Positions 27,644 to 36,776 of a DNA stretch of 64,000 nucleotides are shown in pieces (the first letter of the stretch is position 1; each line of letters begins with the position of its first letter). The DNA lies in NCBI GenBank assembly GCA_036746235.1, contig DAIOEN010000005.1:1-64000 (forward strand), in the 5' to 3' direction. The notes under the pieces were generated by a model that saw only the letters and a program-made list of their open reading frames with translations, did no database searches and was not told the DNA's origin. Position numbers and translations under genes: made by a program. The stretch is from CALARM01 sp036746235 (GTDB taxonomy: Bacteria > Vulcanimicrobiota > SpSt-956 > JAKJGF01).

Positions 27644-28489
27644 ATGATAGGTAGCATAAAAAATAACATAAGCCATTCACTGTTAAATACTGAAAGAAAT
27701 AAAACTCTTTCTGAAGAAAGGGGAGTAGAGAGAGATACTTTATCCGGCAAAAATCCATCAGATAATATAGGAGTTATGATTGCAAAATTAAGCCTTGAAG
27801 CATCTAAAAATGTATCATCTAATTCCGGGAAAAGACAGATTTTAACAGAAGGTCTTATGAAGATAAAAGATAATGAAAATACGAATTCTGAGCAAAAAGA
27901 ACTGGCCAGACTTGGTATAAATATAGTAAAAGGTAATGACTTCTCTGATATTACTGCAGTAGAAACAAGATATAAATTTCTGGATGCAATTATGAGTGCC
28001 TGTGGCGGGCCTGTTGGCAGTGTGATTGCCAGAGTGACTTCAGATTCGGCAAAAGGTGCATCAACTAATTTTCAATCACGACAGATCCTGTATGGCGGTA
28101 TGGTAGCCATAAAAGATAATGAAAATACGAATTCTGAGCAAAAAGAACTGGCCAGACTTGGTATAAATATAGTAAAAGGTAATGACTTTTCTGATATTAC
28201 TGCAGTAGAAACAAGATATAAATTTCTGGATGCAATTGAAAATAAATCTGATAAACCTTTAATACCTGTTATTGCTGAGGTGACCTTTAATTCTGCCGTT
28301 GAAGCATCAGACCTGTTTGAAAAAAGAACAATGTTAAGAACCGGTCTGGAAGCCATATGTGATAATCCTGGGAGTACTGCCCAGCAGAAAGATATTGCCC
28401 GTTTTGGCATAGATAGTGGTGCAGGTCATCATATAAGTGATAGCAGTGCTGTAAATGCACGATTAACTGTTATGAAATCTTTGTTTTAA
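27644..28489 (+). CDS. Leader-family protein with tandem 82-residue helical repeats
   Basis: 281 residues starting MIGSIKNNISHSLLN, with AGGGAG eight bases upstream. The upstream in-frame starts lack ribosome sites. After a polar linker come three helical units of about 82 residues, each with 'V.A..S..AS', 'LTEGLMKIKDNENTNSEQKE' and 'LARLGINIVKGNDFSDITAV'-type segments. Units one and two are nearly identical and the third is diverged (NPGSTAQQKDIARFGID). No membrane span or catalytic motif. The repeats suggest an alpha-solenoid binding protein. Confidence 0.75.
   Translation: MIGSIKNNISHSLLNTERNKTLSEERGVERDTLSGKNPSDNIGVMIAKLSLEASKNVSSNSGKRQILTEGLMKIKDNENTNSEQKELARLGINIVKGNDFSDITAVETRYKFLDAIMSACGGPVGSVIARVTSDSAKGASTNFQSRQILYGGMVAIKDNENTNSEQKELARLGINIVKGNDFSDITAVETRYKFLDAIENKSDKPLIPVIAEVTFNSAVEASDLFEKRTMLRTGLEAICDNPGSTAQQKDIARFGIDSGAGHHISDSSAVNARLTVMKSLF
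27863..28237 (+). repeat. Near-identical 129-bp direct repeats within a gene
   Basis: 27863-27991 and 28109-28237 are the same except for one silent C/T change. The offset is 246 bp, exactly 82 codons. This indicates recent duplication or gene conversion inside 27644-28489. Confidence 0.9.
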
Positions 28490-28497
28490 AAGATAAT

Positions 28498-28538
28498 AAA
28501 ATAAATAGCCTCTTCTAATATGAGGAGGCTATTTATTT
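28498..28538 (+). terminator. Intrinsic terminator
   Basis: AAATAAATAGCCTC pairs perfectly with GAGGCTATTTATTT, and a T-rich tract follows. It ends the 27644-28489 transcript. Confidence 0.85.
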
Positions 28539-28633
28539 TACGATTAACAAAATAGAAATTACCACCGGTTAAAGTAAGAGAATTTTCTTTTTTTCCATGA
28601 AACTCCTCCATCTTTTCCGATCATTCCAATACC

Positions 28634-28860
28634 TCACGGAATACCGGCAAAACCCGGCATCCCCAGTAATGTCAGAGCCATTGGAACTTTAACCAGGCCT
28701 GCAGCTACTACAATACCTGCCCCGGTAATTGCCACGGCAGTCGCAGTGGCAATTATCTGTTTAGAATTGTTTCCTGATTCCTCAGATTTGCTTGCTGCCA
28801 GAACTCCTCCCATAATAGCACTGACAGTCTTTTTTATTATAGCTAAAGTTCTATAATAGA
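28634..28860 (-). pseudogene. Frameshifted glycine-zipper tail of the DUF4105-like gene
   Basis: The minus-one frame continues from the gene at 28843-29976 with AIMGGVLAASKSEESGNNSK followed by AIAITGAGIVVAAGLV-type hydrophobic sequence, very like the end of 20124-20651. The shift falls at an A5 run near 28880. It could be a true mutation, transcript slippage or a sequencing error. Confidence 0.65.
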
Positions 28861-29976
28861 GTGGCTTTCTCTTTTTATCCACTCTCCTGTTTTCCATCCC
28901 ACTACTGCTCCCAGTAGTCCTGTTGTCGGTATTGCCACTATGGGAGGTAAAACAAGACTTCCAATGGCAGTACCTGCTGCCATACCTGTCAGACCTGACA
29001 TAAATTCCCATCCCCTCATACCACTGACAGATTTAAGGGCTTCACCTGTAAAAGATGTTTTAATCTGTTTATCGGGAAAAAGCTCTTTATCAGGATTTAT
29101 CTTTACAGGAGGTTCATTATTAATAATACCTGTTGCTCCCAGGGCAAAACCTGCAGTATTTGGTATATTTGTGCCGGGGTTTCTCATGAGTTTCGGAATA
29201 ATCCACTCATTAATTCTTCTTTCTTTCGGGAGAATAGAATTTATGAGTCCTACCTGATTGGAATAACAGCTGTTATTCAGGGTATTATAATAATCTTTAT
29301 CATGAGATTGAAATGCTTTTTCCAGACTTTTCTTTAGAAACTCCTTCTTTTCTGCTTCAGTGAAATTCAGCTTATATTTTATAAGTTTATGTCCCCTTCT
29401 CCTGGAACATTTCTGTATTGTATCTTCCCAGGTTCCCAGCTGATAAACATTTAAAAATTTATCTTTCATTCCATCTATGAGATTGTAAGACTCTCCTTCT
29501 TTAAGTCTTGCTTCTATTGATAAAACAAGGCCTTTTGCTGTTTTCCCGTCAGAGGCAGTAACAGGCCCGTCATCTTCAAATTCAAAATATGAAAGGGCAT
29601 GTCCTGCAATCCATTCAGGAGCAAAAGGCTCTATTACGAGATAGACACTTTTAACCTTCTCAGGATCTACAGATACTTCTTTAAAGATAGGCTCCCAGTC
29701 GATATCTTCCTTTCCTTCCTTAAAACCGCATCTTACATTCTCCATATGAATCCTGCCGTCTTCCGTTGTTTTTAAATATTTTGCAGGTCTCTGGTCCTTC
29801 TGCCAGTTTTCCTTTCCTTCTATCCTGGTAGAAGAAGTAAGAAGATTTTCAGGTATAAGGTTTAGAGAGGAAGGATCAGAAGTGATAAATTTATCTGATA
29901 TCTTCTCTGAAGAAGTCTTTTTTTGATTTTGATTCGTGAAATTTGTTGTATTAAGCTTATTATTTAATATTTTCAT
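28843..29976 (-). CDS. DUF4105/Lnb-like thiol enzyme of the leader family
   Basis: About 377 residues starting MKILNNKLNTTNFTNQNQKK, with GAGG six bases upstream. The longer ATG overlaps that site. The core (about 80-260) has VYLVIEPFAPEWIAGHALSY with His126, and YYNTLNNSCYSNQVGLINS with Cys237. These match the His and Cys positions of the DUF4105 domain, known as the N-terminal periplasmic thiol domain of lipoprotein acyltransferase Lnb. A glycine-rich hairpin (GLTGMAAGTAIGSLVLPP) is near the C terminus. The frame then ends early because of a frameshift. Second gene after 30044-31642 in one operon. Assignment of catalysis is inference from the two residues. Confidence 0.68.
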   Translation of the reverse strand: MKILNNKLNTTNFTNQNQKKTSSEKISDKFITSDPSSLNLIPENLLTSSTRIEGKENWQKDQRPAKYLKTTEDGRIHMENVRCGFKEGKEDIDWEPIFKEVSVDPEKVKSVYLVIEPFAPEWIAGHALSYFEFEDDGPVTASDGKTAKGLVLSIEARLKEGESYNLIDGMKDKFLNVYQLGTWEDTIQKCSRRRGHKLIKYKLNFTEAEKKEFLKKSLEKAFQSHDKDYYNTLNNSCYSNQVGLINSILPKERRINEWIIPKLMRNPGTNIPNTAGFALGATGIINNEPPVKINPDKELFPDKQIKTSFTGEALKSVSGMRGWEFMSGLTGMAAGTAIGSLVLPPIVAIPTTGLLGAVVGWKTGEWIKRESHSIIEL

Positions 29977-30043
29977 ATAACACCTCATTTACTATATTTT
30001 TAAAATTTTACTTCTAACCAGAAGAAAGAATAATTTTATTTCT

Positions 30044-31642
30044 TCAAAGTGTATATTCTCTTTCTATTACCTTTGTAATACAGTTCAGAGCTCCTCTGAA
30101 GGAACTTACGGCATTCATATCTACCGGTATGGTATTATATCCATATTTTTCATAAACACTGTTTCCTGCAGTATCAAGTTCATCTATGCCAAAATTGGGA
30201 ATGAATATGTTATCTCCGTCTATGACTGCATTGTTATAGGTTATCCAGGGTACATATTTAAGTTTTGTCGTACCCAGATAGGGCAATCTTTCCACTTTAA
30301 ATCCGTCTTTTTCAAGGTCTGCCGCCAGGGAATCAAATTTCTCCTGTAATTCTCTATCACCATCCATAGTATAGAGGAGATTATCCAGTGGCTTTAAAGG
30401 TCCCCAGGTAACTGTATTTTCTATATTTCTTTCATATCTTTCATATTTAAAAGGTTCTCTCTCTTTTATATCTTTAAGTATCTTTATCGCCATGGAAGGA
30501 TCTCCCACTGTTACGACTTTTTTCCCTGTTTCTGGATCAATTTTTCCAAGAGGAGTCATGGCCATATCTATATGAAAAGCAGGCTGTCCCTCATTATTTC
30601 CTATTATAACAACCTTCTGTTTCGGAAAAGTTCTGTCTAACATCAATTTACAAAGTTCTTCGTGACTTACATCCTTTGCATCTATATGCAGGTCACCCTT
30701 TATGGTATTGTATTTCTGCGGATAGTTTTTCATATCTTTCATCATAAAAGTTATTGCGTCAGAACCTATATAGATATTATCCATTGTAGGAAGCTGGTTT
30801 CCTCCATCTATGAATCTCCCTTTCACTCTTTCATATGTGAGTTCAGGATTTACCCCTGCCAGGGAAGAGGCCACTTTCCAGTCTCCCTGTTGTGGAAAAT
30901 CCATTCTGTCCTGTTCCATGATTTTACTGCCCTGTACCAGTGTCGAATCCTGTGCCCATATGGAAAGATTTGCTCCTGTAGAAATTACTGTTATCCTTTC
31001 AGGAGAAGATATGGTTCCATCATTACACCATTTCATGATTTCATCTTTCACTTCTCTTCTGCCCTGTTCATCTGATGTGAGTATGGTAAATTTTGCATCA
31101 TCCATACTGGATATAAACGTTTTCATGGCATTCAGATAGGCCGGCTTTTCTTGCCCCATATTTCCGAAGGTAAAGCACATATGTTTTATTCTGCCTTCAT
31201 TCTGAGGTATCATATAACCGTCCATGGCAAGACTCGTTTTTAATTCTCCTGATTTTTCCCTCCCCTCTGTTTCAGTCTGATTTTTCCCTTCTGTTCCTTT
31301 TCTGGCAGTGATGACTCCTGCCATGATACCTCCTGCAATACCGAGAGGTACTGCTGCCATGGCAGGCAGTGCAGAACCGGTAATATATGATGCAGCAGCA
31401 CAGGCACCTGTTATAAGCGTTCCTGCTGCAGTACCTGTAATAATACTTTTCTGTAGAGATTTCTTCTCACTTATACCCTGTGTGAGAAAAGCAATGTTCC
31501 GTAAATTATTTATATCATCAATATTGCCGGTTTTTTCGTCCTTATTTAGTATTATCTTATCTTCCTGTTCTATTTTTTCCTGGACAGAAAATTTTTGCTT
31601 TATTAAAGATACAGCAGGTGACAGATTTATGTTTATTTTCAT
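30044..31642 (-). CDS. Peptidylarginine/agmatine-deiminase-like enzyme of the leader family
   Basis: 532 residues starting MKININLSPAVSLIKQKFSV. A glycine-rich membrane hairpin (GTAAGTLITGACAAASYITG, then AAVPLGIAGGIMAGVITA) spans about 70-115. The rest is a PAD-type amidinotransferase fold with SIWAQDSTLV, RFIDGGNQLP, AFHIDMAMTPLG and the C-terminal nucleophile Cys521 in RGALNCIT. All catalytic positions of the Porphyromonas-type deiminase/agmatine deiminase family are filled. It could deiminate arginine in proteins or a small guanidino compound. The leader and membrane hairpin favour a protein-directed role, but that is inference. First gene of the operon driven by 31698-31798. Confidence 0.8.
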   Translation of the reverse strand: MKININLSPAVSLIKQKFSVQEKIEQEDKIILNKDEKTGNIDDINNLRNIAFLTQGISEKKSLQKSIITGTAAGTLITGACAAASYITGSALPAMAAVPLGIAGGIMAGVITARKGTEGKNQTETEGREKSGELKTSLAMDGYMIPQNEGRIKHMCFTFGNMGQEKPAYLNAMKTFISSMDDAKFTILTSDEQGRREVKDEIMKWCNDGTISSPERITVISTGANLSIWAQDSTLVQGSKIMEQDRMDFPQQGDWKVASSLAGVNPELTYERVKGRFIDGGNQLPTMDNIYIGSDAITFMMKDMKNYPQKYNTIKGDLHIDAKDVSHEELCKLMLDRTFPKQKVVIIGNNEGQPAFHIDMAMTPLGKIDPETGKKVVTVGDPSMAIKILKDIKEREPFKYERYERNIENTVTWGPLKPLDNLLYTMDGDRELQEKFDSLAADLEKDGFKVERLPYLGTTKLKYVPWITYNNAVIDGDNIFIPNFGIDELDTAGNSVYEKYGYNTIPVDMNAVSSFRGALNCITKVIEREYTL

Positions 31643-31697
31643 ATGTTTCATCCTTTCCTGAAGAATTACAGAAAATATATGAATAATTATTATCTAC

Positions 31698-31798
31698 ATA
31701 ATAGAATAAAAAATATCTGAAAGGCTGTAAAAAATGTTAATAAAATGTTAACAGAAGACAATGTCTCTATATGGTAATTTTGGACAAAAATAAACGAT
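31698..31798 (-). promoter_or_regulatory. Composite box A / box B promoter of 31642-28634
   Basis: Box A ATCGTTTATTTTTGTC (31783-31798), box B TTAACATTTTATTAACA type (31735-31752), -10 TATTAT (31698-31703). Box A to -10 is 95 bases. Confidence 0.86.
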
Positions 31799-31953
31799 AT
31801 GATAATAGTATTCTGTATTAAAAGTTTTCATAAGATTTTTTTCTAAATTTTTTGACTTTTTCTAAATAGGGATATTGCAGAACAGGTAAAGAGACTTAAA
31901 ATAACGTAAGATTTTCATGGAGTAATATAAAAATTTCTACATGTATTTTCATA

Positions 31954-32010
31954 CTAACAGACATGACCGGAGCGGTCACAACTAAATATGAGAATCTGAT
32001 GCCTGTCAGG
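31954..32010 (+). repeat. Dispersed element D1, copy 2
   Basis: Reads ACTAACAGACATGACCGGAG then CGGTCACAACTAAATATGAG and AATCTGATGCCTGTCAGG. CCGGAGCGG and the outer blocks recur at 21310, 39395 and 63724. The gap 31799-32088 holds no gene. Confidence 0.7.
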
Positions 32011-32088
32011 CTCTGACGTCATCATTCTCATATAAATCGCCAGGAATAGCACTTGATGTAACTGCAGTAGATTTTTAATATTTTTATT

Positions 32089-32188
32089 AACGTTATTTTC
32101 TGTCTGTTTGTTTATATTTTTACTGTTTTTACCGTTAACAATTTGTTAACAATTTTTTTGAATTATTCATCTTAACCCGTGTTAAAAT
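32089..32188 (+). promoter_or_regulatory. Composite box A / box B promoter of 32226-34314
   Basis: Box A AACGTTATTTTCTGTC (32089-32104), box B GTTAACAATTTGTTAACA (32134-32151), -10 TAAAAT (32183-32188) after TGT. Box A to -10 is 94 bases. Confidence 0.87.
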
Positions 32189-32225
32189 ATAATCAATAAA
32201 ATCTACTGGAAAGGGGATAATAATT

Positions 32226-33056
32226 ATGAAGATAAACAATATATCGAATCCCATCACACAGAAAACAGATAAAACCGGTTCTGATAAAAAACTTCAGGAT
32301 AACAATGACAACACAAAAGATGAATTGAAGTCATCTTCAGCCGGTGAAGCTGATATGGCATTAAAAAACGATCTGGAAGCAATGAGAATTATTGCAGGAG
32401 GTCTCTTCGGTAGAGACATAGTTCATAATATAAAATATATCGTAGAAAATGATAACGGTGAATATGATAAGAATCCGGAGAAAGGTAAATTCGAAGGAAG
32501 GGGAGGAAAAGGAGAATTTTCTATTAATAAGGAAACGGGGGAGATAGAAAAGGCAGAATATATAGATGGTTCCTATACAGGGGGAAGTATGTATAAATAT
32601 GAAAATACCGGTGGCAGGAGAATTTATACCTATTTCGACTCAGATACATTCGATGAGAGCTATGAAAAAAATATCTATGATGCACAGACAGGCCAGGTTC
32701 TGAATGAGAAGTTCTGGGGTAATAAAAATTCTTCCGATCTTGCATCAACTCTCGGACGTATAGAAAAACCTCTGGAAGCAAGAGTAATGGCAAAAGAGAT
32801 TTCTTACAGTGATGGTATTGCAGAAGGAATAAAAAGAGATGCTACTATATGGAGTAAGATTATTGGAGAGTCAGCTCTTACGGGTACCGCAACGGCTATT
32901 CTTGGAGGAGGACTCGGTTTTATCCTGGGAATGAATCCCCTTGTTACAGGAGTAATAGGTGCAACTGCCGGTGCTGCCTGGACTGTATCAGGTAAACTGG
33001 AGGGTATACCTATGCAAAAAGTTTACCTTGAGCTCGAGAGTAGAAAAAAAGAATAA
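32226..33056 (+). CDS. ETG plus glycine-zipper leader-family protein
   Basis: 276 residues starting MKINNISNPITQKTDKTG, with a GGAAAGGGG ribosome site. A polar linker is followed by a single ETG-type unit (GEFSINKETGEIEKAEYID, then IYDAQTGQVLNEKFW) at about 75-175. A C-terminal glycine-rich hydrophobic hairpin (ALTGTATAILGGGLGFILG, then TGVIGATAGAAWTVSG) spans about 218-260. It is therefore a natural link between the ETG group and the glycine-zipper group. The next gene starts 16 bases after the stop. Confidence 0.78.
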   Translation: MKINNISNPITQKTDKTGSDKKLQDNNDNTKDELKSSSAGEADMALKNDLEAMRIIAGGLFGRDIVHNIKYIVENDNGEYDKNPEKGKFEGRGGKGEFSINKETGEIEKAEYIDGSYTGGSMYKYENTGGRRIYTYFDSDTFDESYEKNIYDAQTGQVLNEKFWGNKNSSDLASTLGRIEKPLEARVMAKEISYSDGIAEGIKRDATIWSKIIGESALTGTATAILGGGLGFILGMNPLVTGVIGATAGAAWTVSGKLEGIPMQKVYLELESRKKE

Positions 33057-33072
33057 AAAGGAGGTAATATAT

Positions 33073-34314
33073 ATGTTTGCATCATTATTTGCAGCCACTA
33101 CTGCAGTAAGTGCACTGAGAATAGGCCTGTCTTCCATGAAAGGACAGGAAAGTGAAAGACCTGAATATTTAGACACATTTCAACATCAGGGTGAAGGCGA
33201 TATTCAGGGCAAGTCTTTTTATATGGATGCAGAAGATCTCAGAAATACTGCTATGAAACTCGGTAACAGTATTAAGAAATTGGATAATACGGAAAAGGAT
33301 CTGAATCATGAACAGGGAGTAATAGAAGTGAAAGATGCCCTGTTAGAAGACCTTTCCCTCATCTCTCCTTCTATAAAAAAGGCAACAGTAACAGTCGATA
33401 AAAACTCGGAATTAAAGGGACTGGAAGTTATAACTGAAGATCCTGAACATGGCAAAGGCATATATAAATATGAAAGTAAAAAAAAGGGATTTATGAAAAG
33501 AGAAGAAAAAGTAGAAATCTCTTCTTATGAATATAATAATAATACCGGTAAAGGAGTTTATAGAAAGGGAATCTATGATAAAGATACTGAATATGCGAAC
33601 TCCACTCCATCTCCTGTGAGTTATGCCGAATTCTCCAATGACTATTCCATTAAGAATAAGAAGCATTATATACCTCTTATTGAAAATTCTGAAATAGCAA
33701 AGGAATTGAAGCAAAAATTAAAAGAAATAGAAATGAGCAGTCAGAGCAGTCCATCTGTTGAATCTACTGTTATAAATAACAGAAAAGATGAAGAAAAAGA
33801 AATAGAAAGTCTTTTCTCCTCTATTAAAGAAAGTGCAGGGAAAATAGATAAAAAGGGAAAAAAATATGATGAAAAAACCGGTAATTTTATAGAAGATATT
33901 CTGAAGGATTTCACATATGAACATGATGCTAAAAGATTAAAAATTGGTGATAACGGTTCTATTGTATGTTACAGGCGGGACTATCATGGTACACATAACT
34001 TTTCAGCCTATAAAGAAAAAATTGATTCTTCTGACGGACACATTACATCTGTTTTCTTCCAGAGAAAATCTTATTCCGATGCTGTTGGTTCATATAGTAA
34101 AATTATAACTATTTATGTGGATAAAAGTTCAGGGGAAATTAAATCTGTAGAATATTACGATCCGAATGATTTCGATGCATCCAGTATCTGGAATGACCCT
34201 GGCATGAAACTGCACAGAAAAATGCAGGAAAAAGCAGAGATGGCATATGAAAATGCAGATCCGGAAGGATGTATGGATGAAATAAGCAACACTCACGTGT
34301 CAAACAGATATTGA
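33073..34314 (+). CDS. Two-unit ETG-repeat protein
   Basis: 413 residues. The ATG at 33073 follows AAAGGAGG. The longer frame starts inside the upstream gene. The N terminus is short, hydrophobic and alanine-rich (MFASLFAATTAVSALRIGL), then ERPEYLDTF, a motif shared with EKPEFLSMDG (20124) and EKPDFLKLQ (38780). Two ETG-like units follow (about 60-190 and 255-395), the second with ITIYVDKSSGEIKSVEYYD. Second gene of an operon with 32226 and followed by a strong terminator. Confidence 0.75.
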   Translation: MFASLFAATTAVSALRIGLSSMKGQESERPEYLDTFQHQGEGDIQGKSFYMDAEDLRNTAMKLGNSIKKLDNTEKDLNHEQGVIEVKDALLEDLSLISPSIKKATVTVDKNSELKGLEVITEDPEHGKGIYKYESKKKGFMKREEKVEISSYEYNNNTGKGVYRKGIYDKDTEYANSTPSPVSYAEFSNDYSIKNKKHYIPLIENSEIAKELKQKLKEIEMSSQSSPSVESTVINNRKDEEKEIESLFSSIKESAGKIDKKGKKYDEKTGNFIEDILKDFTYEHDAKRLKIGDNGSIVCYRRDYHGTHNFSAYKEKIDSSDGHITSVFFQRKSYSDAVGSYSKIITIYVDKSSGEIKSVEYYDPNDFDASSIWNDPGMKLHRKMQEKAEMAYENADPEGCMDEISNTHVSNRY

Positions 34315-34328
34315 TTTTGAAAAATATA

Positions 34329-34363
34329 ACTATAAAAGACCGGTTATACCGGTCTTTTATAGT
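34329..34363 (+). terminator. Intrinsic terminator
   Basis: ACTATAAAAGACCGGT and ACCGGTCTTTTATAGT form a long perfect stem with T-rich flank. It ends the 32226-34314 operon. Confidence 0.85.
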
Positions 34364-34461
34364 GTACTATCCACTGCTCTTCAGAAATGGGAAGTACTTT
34401 TGATAAATCAGAGTGATTTTGTCAGTTAATGATGAGTGGAATATATATTACCCGCTACTCA

Positions 34462-36744
34462 CTATAATTTTTTTGAAATCTTCTTCAATTTACCATACAG
34501 TAAGACAGAAATTTCTTTATCTCCTTCCAGGATTTCTACATGAACTTCTTTCTCTTTTACTGTAATACCGAGGAGATTTCCCTTCCAGTATACTTTAAAT
34601 TTCAGAGATTTCCACTTTTCCGGCAGCCACTGTGGAGAAAATCCAGGATAGCCTTCTTTACTCACATACATACCGCCGAATCCGAAAACAGCTGTCTGCC
34701 ATGTTATTCCTGCACCTGCAGCATGGAGACCCAGACCGGTATTGCCCTGATTATCCTGTAGATCTACAAGGGCAGTCCTCATGAAATATTCATAACCTTT
34801 AGTCATATCGCCCACCACAAGGCCCATAAGACAGTAAAGTCCAGGGCTCAGAGAGGATTTATGCATAGTTCTTTTTTCATAATATTCATAATTTATTTTT
34901 TTTGTTTCCAGAGAAAAGGTGTCTCCCGGAATATGTAATAACATGATTACATCTGGCTGTTTTATGAGTGTATAATCACCGGGTTTTGTAATATCCACTC
35001 CATCAGGCCAGAGAGGCATATTGTTTTCATCATATTCTGTTACAGTATAATCTTTCAATTTGAAATAGCCTTCATGCTGCTCCAGTAACTGTTCTGAACG
35101 GGGGATATAGATCTTTTCTGCCACATCTTTCCATTTCTGTAATTCCTTTGCAGTAAGACCTGTTTTTGCGACTATTGTTTCATAATCATATTTATGATTT
35201 TCCTTAAGCCATGCTAAAAGTTCAAAAGATTTTTCAATATTCCATTTAGCCATATAATTGGTATAGAGATTGTTATTTACATGTTCATGGAATTCATCAG
35301 GCCCTATGACCCTGTTAATGTCATATCTATCTGCTTTTTTATTATATTCTGCCCTGGTGCTCCAGAATCTGGCTGTTTCAAGGAATATTTCCATGCCATA
35401 ATTAAAAAAGAAATCCATATCATCTGTTGCCCTGAAATATTCCCATATGGCAAAAGCCACATCTGAAACTATATGATGTTCCAGATCTCCTGTCCAGATT
35501 CTTACAGGATTTCCTTTATAATCAAAACCCCACCGCGGTGTTTCTTCTTTACCTGTATCTGCAGATTCCCATGGGAACAGAGCACCTCTGTAGCCGTTTG
35601 TAAAAGCATTTTCCCTTGCCATGTCAAGTAAATTATATCGATACATCAGAAGGGATTTTGCTCCTTCTGGCTGAGTATAGGTGAAAAAAGGTAACATGAA
35701 AATCTCTGTGTCCCAGAAGATATGTCCGTTATAACCTTCTCCATGCATACCTTTTGCTCCTATACTTACTCTACTGTCTTCTGTATTTACACAGTTCATA
35801 AGGTGAAATATATTGAATCTAAGAGCTTTTTCTCCTTCTTCATCACCATCTATTTCTATGTTTTTTATATGCCACAGTTTTTCATATGACAGAATACTTT
35901 CATTTAGAATTTTTTCCATTCCTTCAGCAAGAAATTCATTGAGTCTTTCTTCAGTTTTTTTCTGAAGACCTTCTTTCTCTATTTCCCTTGAAGTGGCCAG
36001 AGATACGTATTTTACTATGTCTGCAGTCATACCTTTCTGCACTTCTATATCAATATTTTCCATGGACATTTCGCCGGAAGCTATGAATTTTCTGCATGTT
36101 CCGGCATTTTCTCCCTTTATTTTTGCTCTCAGTGAAGATGCTATGCCAAGACGATAGTCTTTTTCACATGTTCCTGTTTCCAGATATATGCCTTTTTTAT
36201 TCAGATCTTCATTTTTTCTCACAGTGAAATGTTTTATCTTTTCCTTCGGATCATCTTTTTTATTCAATACTGTACCGTCAATAATATTTTCTACTGTAAT
36301 TATTCCATCATAATTTTCAGGTGTAATGGCATATTGCATACCTGCCAGATATGTTCTCCTCTTGCTTAAAAACCTGAAACCTTCTATTTTTGTAATTCTT
36401 CCTTCACTATCTTTTACCCTCACAGACTTATAGAGAAGACCGTGTTTCATATCCAGGGCTCTGTAAAAATTGAGTATTTTACATGTCTGAAGATCTACAT
36501 ATGCTCTGTTTATATATATTCTCAGTCCGAAGAAAAAAGGCATATTTACAAATTCTGAAACCTGTGCTTCCGATTTATCGTAAATACCTGCCATAAAGGT
36601 GCCCCTCTGCTCTCCATAAAGTATTTCCTCAAAAGAGCCTCTCACGCCTGCATAGCCATTTGCAAGGGTAAAGTTTGTTTCCATTTTCCCTGATATTTCA
36701 AATTTCTTTTGTTCTATGAGCCATTTTTTTTCCGATAATTTCAT
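34462..36744 (-). CDS. Glycoside hydrolase family 65 disaccharide phosphorylase
   Basis: 760 residues, the normal GH65 length. The order is an N-terminal beta-sandwich, an (alpha/alpha)6 barrel with catalytic Glu484 in VIGPDEFHEHVNNN, a phosphate-site region (TLIKQPDVIMLLHI) and a small C-terminal beta domain. It should split an alpha-linked glucose disaccharide (kojibiose, nigerose, maltose or trehalose) with phosphate to give glucose and beta-glucose-1-phosphate. Specificity cannot be set from sequence alone. The beta-phosphoglucomutase gene lies 32 bases upstream, which fits a beta-glucose-1-phosphate product. A short copy of this gene survives at 44082-44191. Confidence 0.93.
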   Translation of the reverse strand: MKLSEKKWLIEQKKFEISGKMETNFTLANGYAGVRGSFEEILYGEQRGTFMAGIYDKSEAQVSEFVNMPFFFGLRIYINRAYVDLQTCKILNFYRALDMKHGLLYKSVRVKDSEGRITKIEGFRFLSKRRTYLAGMQYAITPENYDGIITVENIIDGTVLNKKDDPKEKIKHFTVRKNEDLNKKGIYLETGTCEKDYRLGIASSLRAKIKGENAGTCRKFIASGEMSMENIDIEVQKGMTADIVKYVSLATSREIEKEGLQKKTEERLNEFLAEGMEKILNESILSYEKLWHIKNIEIDGDEEGEKALRFNIFHLMNCVNTEDSRVSIGAKGMHGEGYNGHIFWDTEIFMLPFFTYTQPEGAKSLLMYRYNLLDMARENAFTNGYRGALFPWESADTGKEETPRWGFDYKGNPVRIWTGDLEHHIVSDVAFAIWEYFRATDDMDFFFNYGMEIFLETARFWSTRAEYNKKADRYDINRVIGPDEFHEHVNNNLYTNYMAKWNIEKSFELLAWLKENHKYDYETIVAKTGLTAKELQKWKDVAEKIYIPRSEQLLEQHEGYFKLKDYTVTEYDENNMPLWPDGVDITKPGDYTLIKQPDVIMLLHIPGDTFSLETKKINYEYYEKRTMHKSSLSPGLYCLMGLVVGDMTKGYEYFMRTALVDLQDNQGNTGLGLHAAGAGITWQTAVFGFGGMYVSKEGYPGFSPQWLPEKWKSLKFKVYWKGNLLGITVKEKEVHVEILEGDKEISVLLYGKLKKISKKL

Positions 36745-36776
36745 AAGCTGTACCTCCTGATATTTTTAGAATAATC

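Noticed and set aside
28843..28890. Programmed -1 frameshift
   Set aside because: The A5 run gives poor re-pairing for both tRNAs and I see no downstream stimulator, so decay or sequence error is as likely.
30662..31139. Overlapping 137- and 109-codon frames opposite the deiminase gene
   Set aside because: Antisense shadows of a well-supported gene.
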